Positions 1 to 4,683 of a DNA stretch of 6,178 nucleotides are shown here, piece by piece. The DNA is from Chloroflexota bacterium (GTDB taxonomy: Bacteria; Chloroflexota; Anaerolineae; UBA7937). The position numbers were made by a program, and so were the translations under genes. Numbering within the stretch: position 1 is the stretch's first letter; each line of letters starts with the position of its first letter. Location: NCBI GenBank assembly GCA_003453555.1, contig DMLA01000101.1, forward strand, positions 1 to 6,178, in the 5' to 3' direction. The notes below the pieces were generated by a model. That model had not been told where the DNA came from. It searched no databases and was given only the letters and a program-made list of their open reading frames with translations.

Positions 1-794
1 TCGTGATGGGGAGAGGCACCAACCTCTTAGTAGCCGATGAAGGGATGCGGGGGATAGTCATCGAAAATAGATGTCGAGGGGTACGCTCCTTGACAAAGGA
101 GAAAGGCCTACTTCTTCGAGTCCAAACCGGTAGTTCTCTCTCCTCCCTAGCCCGCCGCACAGCCAAAGAGGGGCTAGGAGGGCTGGAATGGGCGGTGGGG
201 ATCCCGGGGACCGTGGGAGGAGCCATCGTAAACAACGCTGGAGCCTATGGCGGCTCTATAGCCCAACGGTTGCAACGGGTAACCCTCCTCGATAGCCAGG
301 GGGGCCTTCGCCGGATGGCGGTGAGCGAATTGCGACTGGGCTACCGCACCAGCCGTTTTAAGGGAGAAAGTTCGGTGATCCTCTCCGCCGACTTCGCTCT
401 CCAAGCCGAATCCGCGGATCTCCTTTCGGAGCGCGTGGCCTCTTATGAGAGGGAGAGGCGCAAGAGCCAACCGAAGGAGCCCAGCGCCGGTTCGGTCTTC
501 AAGAACCCAGAAGGAGACTATGCCGGCCGCCTCATAGAGGAGGCCGGACTGAAGGGACATAGAATAGGCGAGGCTCAAATCTCTCCCCTGCACGCTAACT
601 ACATCGTGAATTTGGGTCAGGCGCAGGCCCGTGACGTGGCGGCCCTCATCAGACTAGTACGGGAGAGGGTATGGCAGAAGCATGGAACCCCTCTAGAACT
701 GGAGATCGAGTTGGTGGGCGATTGGGAACCGGAAGAACTGGCGGCCACGATAGGTGGTTTCGGACAAGATAAGGAGTGCAGAAATCACCCTTAA
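1..794 (+). CDS. murB: UDP-N-acetylenolpyruvoylglucosamine reductase (MurB), 5'-truncated
   Basis: MurB is the cytoplasmic flavoenzyme that reduces UDP-GlcNAc-enolpyruvate to UDP-MurNAc with NADPH, the second committed step of peptidoglycan synthesis. The frame is open from the window edge. The GTG at position 3 is not the real start, because the first visible residues (GRGTNLLVADEG) match the internal FAD-binding G-x-G-[ST]-N-L-L motif, so roughly 50 N-terminal residues lie outside. Numbered from the codon at position 3, IPGTVGGAIVNNAGAYGG (residues 67-84) is the FAD domain signature, and YRTSRFK (114-120) holds the substrate-binding Tyr-Arg pair. SAGSVFKNP (161-169) holds the proton-donor Ser164, and LELE (231-234) holds Glu234, matching E. 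coli Glu325. The segment after GSVFKNP is compact, as in type II MurB. It lies 27 nt ahead of ftsQ with no ddl gene between. Identification is near certain; only the 5' end is unknown. Confidence 0.96.
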   Translation, partial: VMGRGTNLLVADEGMRGIVIENRCRGVRSLTKEKGLLLRVQTGSSLSSLARRTAKEGLGGLEWAVGIPGTVGGAIVNNAGAYGGSIAQRLQRVTLLDSQGGLRRMAVSELRLGYRTSRFKGESSVILSADFALQAESADLLSERVASYERERRKSQPKEPSAGSVFKNPEGDYAGRLIEEAGLKGHRIGEAQISPLHANYIVNLGQAQARDVAALIRLVRERVWQKHGTPLELEIELVGDWEPEELAATIGGFGQDKECRNHP

Positions 795-821
795 CTATAG
801 AATCTTGGAGAAAGAGGGTCT

Positions 822-1580
822 ATGAGAGCCGCATCATTGGGGAAAAGACACTCTAAAGGCATGGCTCGAAGGCGAATATCGCTCCCCTGGCTGGGCCGGA
901 GGCGAGTCAAAGCCCTCAGCCTCTCCCTCCTGGGAGTTCTAACAGTAATAACCGTCTACCTTTTCGCCTCCTACGACTTCTACGTCTTCGATATCTCGGT
1001 GGAAGGAAATGAAGCGGTTTCGAGCGAAGAGATATTGGAGGCCTCTGGGGTCGAAGGCTACAGCATCTTCTTCATCGACCCCCAAAAGGTGGCTAAAGCG
1101 GTGACATCTCTGCCTGATGTGGCCGAAGCCGAGGTACGTTGTCGCCTGCCTAACCGCCTGAGCATAAAGGTTCGAGAACGCCAAGCCTATCTTATCTGGC
1201 TATCTGGAGAGGAATCGTACTATCTAGACCGCGAGGGGTTCGTGCTCTCCCCTCGCCACCAAACTAGTCTCTCCCTCACTCTCAAGGATCTGGGGGGCGG
1301 CTCCCTACGGGCCGGGGACCGCATAAACCCCCAGATCCTTGAGGCCACAAATATCTATAGTTCGCTTCTGCCCCAAGTTAAGGGTTTCGACTATTCCCAA
1401 ACTTATGGGCTCGCCTTTACCACTGAAGAGGGTGAGAAGGTACATCTAGGGACAGGGGAAGATGCTCAGGCCAAGGTAGCCCTCTTGTACGCCCTCAAGG
1501 AACAGTTGAAAGAGAAAGGTATCAAGGCCGTGGTCATCGACCTGCGTTTCGATACCCCCTACTACACAGTCGAAGGCTGA
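822..1580 (+). CDS. ftsQ: Cell division protein FtsQ/DivIB (POTRA domain)
   Basis: FtsQ/DivIB is a bitopic divisome protein that links the cytoplasmic Z ring to septal peptidoglycan synthesis through FtsB/FtsL or their counterparts. The 252-residue product has a basic N-terminus (many Lys/Arg in residues 8-30) and one hydrophobic segment at about 33-50, consistent with N-in topology. An extracytoplasmic POTRA domain follows at about 54-119, running from FDISVEGNEAVSSEEI through LPDVAEAEV to LPNRLSIKVRER. The FtsQ beta domain then includes YYLDREGFVL (133-142) and HLGTGEDAQAK (208-218), and the protein ends in VVIDLRFDTPYY. The ATG at 822 is preceded by a purine-rich AGAGGG/GGAG stretch (807-818). 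A second in-frame ATG at 861 (Met14) has a poorer ribosome site. The position between murB and ftsA is classic for this family, whose sequence is otherwise weakly conserved. Confidence 0.93.
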   Translation: MRAASLGKRHSKGMARRRISLPWLGRRRVKALSLSLLGVLTVITVYLFASYDFYVFDISVEGNEAVSSEEILEASGVEGYSIFFIDPQKVAKAVTSLPDVAEAEVRCRLPNRLSIKVRERQAYLIWLSGEESYYLDREGFVLSPRHQTSLSLTLKDLGGGSLRAGDRINPQILEATNIYSSLLPQVKGFDYSQTYGLAFTTEEGEKVHLGTGEDAQAKVALLYALKEQLKEKGIKAVVIDLRFDTPYYTVEG

Positions 1581-1588
1581 ACTTCGTC

Positions 1589-1594
1589 GGGAGG
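1589..1594 (+). promoter_or_regulatory. Ribosome binding site of ftsA
   Basis: GGGAGG lies 6 nt before the GTG at 1601. This strong Shine-Dalgarno match fixes the non-ATG start of ftsA within the 20-nt gap after ftsQ. Confidence 0.8.
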
Positions 1595-1600
1595 ATATCT

Positions 1601-2824
1601 GTGGAAGAGACCTTCGTGGCTCTCGATGTAGGCACCACCAAGACCTGTACCCTTATCGCGGAGGTGAAGGAAGAGGGTGGGCTGCGTATCATAGGTGTAG
1701 GCATCGCCCCCTCCAGAGGCCTCCGCAAGGGGGTGGTAGTCAACATCGAGGAGGCTACAGAAGCGATCGCCGCTTCCATCTCCAAGGCGGAAGATATCTC
1801 CGGCTACGAGATCGACCGGGTCTACGTAGGGGTGAGCGGGGGACATATCTCCTCGGTGAACAGTCGTGGGGTGGCCGCCATCTCCCGGGGGAGGCGAGGC
1901 GTCACCCTCGACGATATGGACCGGGCTATGGACGCCGCTCAAGCCATCGCCATCCCCCACAATCGAGAGATCATCCACGCCATCCCCAGGGGTTACACCG
2001 TAGATGGACAGGATGGCGTGCGAAACCCCTTAGGCCTCCAGGGGTACCGACTGGAGGTGGAGGCTCATGTGGTAACCGGTGCTGTACCGCCCATTCATAA
2101 CCTTGTAAAGTGCGTCCGCGCCGCGGGGGTGGAGATCATCGACCTGGTCTTGGCACCCATAGCGGCTGGGGAAGCGGTCCTCACCACAGCGGAGAAAGAG
2201 ATGGGGGTAGTACTAGCCGACATCGGCGGTGGCACCACCGACATCGCCATCTTCATCGATGGCAGCGTCTGGCATACCATGGTCCTCTCAGTGGGAGGCA
2301 ACCACATCACCAACGATATCGCCATAGGGTTGCGAGCCCCCTTCAACGTGGCCGAAGAGATAAAGATAGAACACGGTCATACCCTCCCTGAGGTCATAGC
2401 CCCAGAGGAATCGATCGATATAGCCGCCTTCGGGAATGAACCCCGACGCTCCATCTCCCGACGGCGCTTGGCCCAAATAACCGAGGCCCGGGCCGAAGAG
2501 ATCTTCGATCTCGTTTTCAAAGAGATAAAACGCTCCGGCTATGACGGCCTCCTTCCGGCGGGGTTGGTGCTCTGCGGAGGGACGGCGGAACTGGCCGGCC
2601 TGCGAGAGTTCAGCAGCCGGGCCTTGGATCTGCCGGCCCGAGTGGGCACCCCCCAAAAACTGGAGGGTCTAGTGGAGACTCTGGAGAGCCCCGCCTACGC
2701 TACCAGCGTAGGGCTGCTCCTCTGGGCTCTGAGACGCACCAAGGATAGGGAAACCGCTCCCCGGACAACGAGCAACTTCTCGCGTCGTCTTCGGGGGTGG
2801 CTGAAAGCCCTGCTCCCCGGATAA
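1601..2824 (+). CDS. ftsA: Cell division protein FtsA (actin-like Z-ring tether)
   Basis: FtsA is an actin/Hsp70-fold ATPase that polymerises under the membrane and anchors FtsZ filaments there. The 407-residue product starts at GTG, with phosphate-1 motif VALDVGTTKTCTLIAEV at residues 6-22. The FtsA-specific 1C subdomain spans roughly 85-165. Phosphate-2 motif DIGGGTTDIAIF is at 207-218, followed by the conserved VGGNHITNDIAIGL (231-244). The adenosine motif VLCGGTAELAGL is at 323-334. The C-terminal FSRRLRGWLKALLPG (393-407) alternates basic and hydrophobic residues, as expected for the amphipathic membrane-targeting helix, joined by a short linker (about 380-392). Length is typical of the family. 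It sits 20 nt after ftsQ and 26 nt before ftsZ, so translation within one operon is likely. MreB and DnaK share the fold, but the 1C region, tail and context make FtsA secure. Confidence 0.97.
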   Translation: MEETFVALDVGTTKTCTLIAEVKEEGGLRIIGVGIAPSRGLRKGVVVNIEEATEAIAASISKAEDISGYEIDRVYVGVSGGHISSVNSRGVAAISRGRRGVTLDDMDRAMDAAQAIAIPHNREIIHAIPRGYTVDGQDGVRNPLGLQGYRLEVEAHVVTGAVPPIHNLVKCVRAAGVEIIDLVLAPIAAGEAVLTTAEKEMGVVLADIGGGTTDIAIFIDGSVWHTMVLSVGGNHITNDIAIGLRAPFNVAEEIKIEHGHTLPEVIAPEESIDIAAFGNEPRRSISRRRLAQITEARAEEIFDLVFKEIKRSGYDGLLPAGLVLCGGTAELAGLREFSSRALDLPARVGTPQKLEGLVETLESPAYATSVGLLLWALRRTKDRETAPRTTSNFSRRLRGWLKALLPG

Positions 2825-2836
2825 GACAAAGAAAAG

Positions 2837-2843
2837 AAAGGAG
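2837..2843 (+). promoter_or_regulatory. Ribosome binding site that fixes the ftsZ start
   Basis: AAAGGAG lies 7 nt upstream of the ATG at 2851. It selects this ATG over an in-frame GTG at 2797, which would overlap the ftsA end by 28 nt and add a lysine/arginine-rich extension not seen in FtsZ. Confidence 0.8.
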
Positions 2844-2850
2844 AGAAGAG

Positions 2851-3906
2851 ATGAAATACCTGCCAGAAGCGAAGAGCTTCGCCAAGATCAAGGTGGTCGG
2901 CGTGGGAGGCGGCGGCAGCAACGCCGTGAACCGCATGATCCAAGAGAAGATACAGGGGGTGGAGTTCATCGCTGTCAACACCGACGCCCAAGCCCTCCTC
3001 CTCTCCCAGGCCCCGAAGCGGGTCCAGATCGGGCAGAAACTCACCAACGGGCTGGGGGCGGGAGGAGACCCCGCTATCGGGATCAAAGCCGCCGAGGAGA
3101 GTAAGGAGGAACTGAGAGCCTCCGTCCAGAATGCAGACATGATCTTCATCACCGCGGGGATGGGCGGGGGTACCGGCACCGGGGCTGCGCCCATCATCGG
3201 CCAATTGGGCAAAGAGGAGGGTGCTCTCACCATAGGGGTGGTCACCAAACCCTTCACCTTCGAAGGGGTTCGTCGCCGGGATGTGGCCGAGGAAGGGCTG
3301 GTCAGACTCCAGGAGGAAGTGGATACCCTCATCGTCATACCCAACGACCGTCTGCTAGATATCGTGGATAAGAAGGCCTCCATCCAGACAGCCTTCTCCC
3401 TGGCCGACGATGTTCTGCGACAGGGGATCCAGGGCATCTCCGAGTTGATCACCGTGCCTGGCCTCATCAACCTCGATTTCGCTGATGTGCGGACCATCAT
3501 GGCCGAAGGAGGGGCGGCTCTCATGGCTATGGGGCAGGGCACGGGCGAGACCCGCGCTGCCGACGCCGCCCAGGCCGCGGTAGCCAGTCCTCTATTAGAT
3601 ATGACCATCAACGGGGCTACCGGGGTGCTCTTTAACATCACTGGCGGCCCAGACCTGGCCCTCTTCGAGGTTTATCAAGCGGCCGAGATCATAAGAGAGA
3701 TGGCCCATCCAGATGTGAACATCATCTTCGGCGCGGTCATCGATCCCAACCTAGAAGGCGAGATCCACATCACCGTCATCGCCACCGGCTTCAACGGCGC
3801 GGTGCGACGCCAGGCTTCCCTACCCGCTTCGAATATACGCGAGTTCCCGGTGCCCGCCTTTGACGGGGATAACCTGGATATCCCGGCCTTCTTGCGCCGC
3901 CATTAG
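2851..3906 (+). CDS. ftsZ: Cell division protein FtsZ (tubulin-like GTPase)
   Basis: FtsZ polymerises with GTP into the cytokinetic ring at mid-cell. The 351-residue product shows the full GTPase domain. VGVGGGGSNAVNRM (residues 16-29) is the nucleotide-binding start, and VNTDAQAL (42-49) follows. The tubulin signature MGGGTGTGAAP is at 104-114, and IPNDRLLDIVDKK (163-175) is the conserved helix region. The T7 synergy loop NLDFADV (207-213) supplies the catalytic acidic residues Asp209 and Asp212. The C-terminal domain ends near VIATGFNG (309-316). A linker of only about 20 residues then leads to the conserved FtsA-binding peptide NLDIPAFLRRH (341-351). The short linker is the one unusual trait. 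The start at 2851 is supported by AAAGGAG at 2837-2843, and the domain begins right after it, as in homologues. Confidence 0.97.
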   Translation: MKYLPEAKSFAKIKVVGVGGGGSNAVNRMIQEKIQGVEFIAVNTDAQALLLSQAPKRVQIGQKLTNGLGAGGDPAIGIKAAEESKEELRASVQNADMIFITAGMGGGTGTGAAPIIGQLGKEEGALTIGVVTKPFTFEGVRRRDVAEEGLVRLQEEVDTLIVIPNDRLLDIVDKKASIQTAFSLADDVLRQGIQGISELITVPGLINLDFADVRTIMAEGGAALMAMGQGTGETRAADAAQAAVASPLLDMTINGATGVLFNITGGPDLALFEVYQAAEIIREMAHPDVNIIFGAVIDPNLEGEIHITVIATGFNGAVRRQASLPASNIREFPVPAFDGDNLDIPAFLRRH

Positions 3907-3955
3907 TGAGGTGTCAATTCTGGCTCCCCCTCCTACTGTTGCCAAAAGGGGATCC

Positions 3956-3985
3956 AACCTTAAAATTCCCTGGAATTTTAAGGTT
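3956..3985. repeat. Perfect 14-bp inverted repeat (hairpin) downstream of ftsZ
   Basis: The left arm (3956-3969, AACCTTAAAATTCC) and right arm (3972-3985, GGAATTTTAAGGTT) are exact reverse complements around a 2-nt centre (CT). As RNA this would form about 13 pairs with a CCTG loop. It lies 49 nt after the ftsZ stop, where a terminator would be expected. The stem is AT-rich and is followed by GGTATTGCCA-type sequence rather than a T run, so it is not a canonical intrinsic terminator. It could help end or protect the ftsZ transcript, be a protein-binding operator, or be a copy of a dispersed hairpin repeat. The structure is directly seen; the role is unknown. Confidence 0.85.
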
Positions 3986-3991
3986 CAGGTA

Positions 3992-4020
3992 TTGCCATTT
4001 GCTTCACCCTGTGGTAAACT
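3992..4020 (+). promoter_or_regulatory. Predicted sigma-70-type promoter for nrdR-nrdJ
   Basis: TTGCCA (3992-3997; 5 of 6 to TTGACA) and TAAACT (4015-4020; 4 of 6 to TATAAT) are separated by exactly 17 bp. Transcription would begin near 4026-4028, giving a leader of about 92 nt before nrdR. Both NrdR-box-like sites would then lie just downstream of the start. A less good alternative is TATATT (4068-4073) as the -10 element with a weak -35 at 4043-4048 and 19-bp spacing, which would place the boxes on the promoter itself. The choice between the two is inference. Confidence 0.5.
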
Positions 4021-4032
4021 AGCGATGTCCGA

Positions 4033-4048
4033 CCACAATATGTTGTAG
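4033..4048 (+). promoter_or_regulatory. NrdR box 1 (putative)
   Basis: CCACAATATGTTGTAG matches the known NrdR-box consensus acaCwAtATaTwGtgt at 12 of 16 positions by hand alignment, including all of the core CAATAT and TTG except one base. It lies 71 nt upstream of the nrdR start. Together with a second site one 31-bp step further on, it fits the paired-box arrangement that NrdR recognises upstream of ribonucleotide reductase genes. Confidence 0.7.
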
Positions 4049-4063
4049 CAGATGGGAATAGAA

Positions 4064-4079
4064 CCCCTATATTTGGTAT
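4064..4079 (+). promoter_or_regulatory. NrdR box 2 (putative)
   Basis: CCCCTATATTTGGTAT matches the NrdR-box consensus at 11 of 16 positions, with core CTATAT and a conserved G-T to its right. Alone it would be a weak call. Its start is 31 bp from that of box 1, the roughly three-helical-turn spacing typical of paired NrdR boxes, and this raises confidence considerably. Confidence 0.62.
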
Positions 4080-4109
4080 CGAAAGGACAAGAGCCGCCAA
4101 CTATGAAGC

Positions 4110-4113
4110 GGAG
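4110..4113 (+). promoter_or_regulatory. Ribosome binding site that decides the nrdR start
   Basis: GGAG abuts the ATG at 4114 with no spacer but lies 6 nt before the ATG at 4120. This favours 4120, which also gives the usual NrdR N-terminus MKCPYC. Confidence 0.65.
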
Positions 4114-4119
4114 ATGAAA

Positions 4120-4611
4120 ATGAAATGCCCATATTGCTCTTCTGGCGACTCCAGGGTCATCGATACTAGAGAGGCTAGAGGTCGTATCCGCCGTCGTCGT
4201 GAGTGCATCAATTGCCACCAGCGTTTCACCACTTATGAAATGATAGCCACCGTCCCCCTGACGGTAATCAAGCGGGATGGGCGGCGTCAGCCGTTCGAAA
4301 GCGGGAAACTGGCCAATGGCATACGCAGGGCCTGTGCCAAGCGGCCTATCTCCAAAGAAAAGGTAGAGACTCTAGCCGAGGAAGTGGAGCGCGAACTATA
4401 CGAAATGGGACAACCAGAGGTGCAGAGCGCACTTATCGGTAGACTGGTGTTGGAGCGTTTGAGGGAACTGGATGATGTGGCCTATCTGCGGTTTGCCTCC
4501 GTCCACCGCCGCGTCCCCGATGTGGACACCTTGGCCGAAGAGATCGAAGACTACAAGGAGTGGAAGAAGAGGGAAGAAGAACTAGAGGCCCAACTGCGAC
4601 TGAGTTTATAA
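4120..4611 (+). CDS. nrdR: Transcriptional repressor NrdR (zinc ribbon + ATP-cone)
   Basis: NrdR represses ribonucleotide reductase genes when nucleotide levels are high, sensing ATP/dATP through its ATP-cone. From the ATG at 4120 the product has 163 residues. The N-terminal zinc ribbon uses Cys3, Cys6, Cys29 and Cys32 (CPYC and CINC) and carries the basic DNA-contact stretch GRIRRRREC (21-29), followed by QRFTTYE (34-40). The ATP-cone spans about 46-136, with VIKRDGRRQPFESGKL (49-64), the KRPISKE segment (74-80) and the highly conserved DDVAYLRFASVHRRV (118-132). A charged, probably helical tail (137-163) rich in Glu/Lys is slightly longer than usual. An in-frame ATG at 4114 would add only Met-Lys and has no usable ribosome site. 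It lies upstream of nrdJ, its expected target, and downstream of two NrdR-box-like sites, so autoregulation is likely. Confidence 0.96.
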   Translation: MKCPYCSSGDSRVIDTREARGRIRRRRECINCHQRFTTYEMIATVPLTVIKRDGRRQPFESGKLANGIRRACAKRPISKEKVETLAEEVERELYEMGQPEVQSALIGRLVLERLRELDDVAYLRFASVHRRVPDVDTLAEEIEDYKEWKKREEELEAQLRLSL

Positions 4612-4614
4612 TCT

Positions 4615-4661
4615 GGTGCCGTCTCGCGGTTCCTCAGAACGGCACCCCCTCTTTCTTTTCT
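4615..4661 (+). terminator. Possible intrinsic terminator or attenuator between nrdR and nrdJ
   Basis: GGTGCCGT (4615-4622) pairs perfectly with ACGGCACC (4639-4646) across a 16-nt loop. Three C residues and a T-rich tract (CTCTTTCTTTTCT, 4649-4661) follow. A small competing hairpin, GTTC-CTCA-GAAC (4629-4640), overlaps the right arm. The GC-rich stem plus T-rich tail resembles a rho-independent terminator. The large loop, the C spacer and the interrupted T run suggest weak or partial termination, which would lower nrdJ transcription relative to nrdR. Confidence 0.5.
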
Positions 4662-4683
4662 AAGACCCGGTGAGGGAGAGAAA

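Larger units (their letters stand above)
3907..4119 (+). other. Intergenic regulatory region between ftsZ and nrdR
   Basis: This roughly 210-nt stretch is the only long gap in the window and is visibly AT-richer than the flanking genes. In order it contains a perfect inverted repeat (3956-3985), a promoter-like pair (3992-4020), two NrdR-box-like palindromes (4033-4048 and 4064-4079) and the nrdR ribosome site (4110-4113). The open frames crossing it show no recognisable protein features. It marks the break between the division genes and the nrdR-nrdJ unit. Confidence 0.75.

Noticed and set aside
796..803. TATAGAAT as a -10 element for ftsQ
   Set aside because: No acceptable -35 hexamer lies 16-18 bp upstream, and the 27-nt murB-ftsQ gap suggests cotranscription.
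2797..2850. In-frame GTG upstream that would extend FtsZ by 18 residues
   Set aside because: It would overlap the ftsA end by 28 nt, lacks a good ribosome site and adds a basic segment not typical of FtsZ. The ATG at 2851 has AAAGGAG at 7 nt.
2700..3641. Long minus-strand open frame opposite ftsA/ftsZ
   Set aside because: Its translation is low-complexity (rich in Ser, Pro, Ala, Met), as expected for the complement of a GC-rich gene. The + strand frame has every FtsZ motif.
3925..3952. Second hairpin TCCCC/GGGGA in the ftsZ-nrdR gap
   Set aside because: There are only five pairs across a roughly 18-nt loop and no T tract after it, so chance is sufficient explanation.
3860..4048. Small 62-codon + strand frame over the ftsZ end and intergenic region
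   Set aside because: Over a quarter of it overlaps ftsZ in another frame. It runs through the inverted repeat and promoter and has no recognisable protein features or ribosome site.
4114..4119. Alternative nrdR start ATG two codons upstream
   Set aside because: The GGAG motif abuts this ATG with no spacer, while it is 6 nt from the ATG at 4120, which yields the standard MKCPYC start.
4612..4683. Cobalamin riboswitch upstream of the B12-dependent nrdJ
   Set aside because: The gap is only 72 nt and shows no B12-box-like sequence, too short for that riboswitch class.
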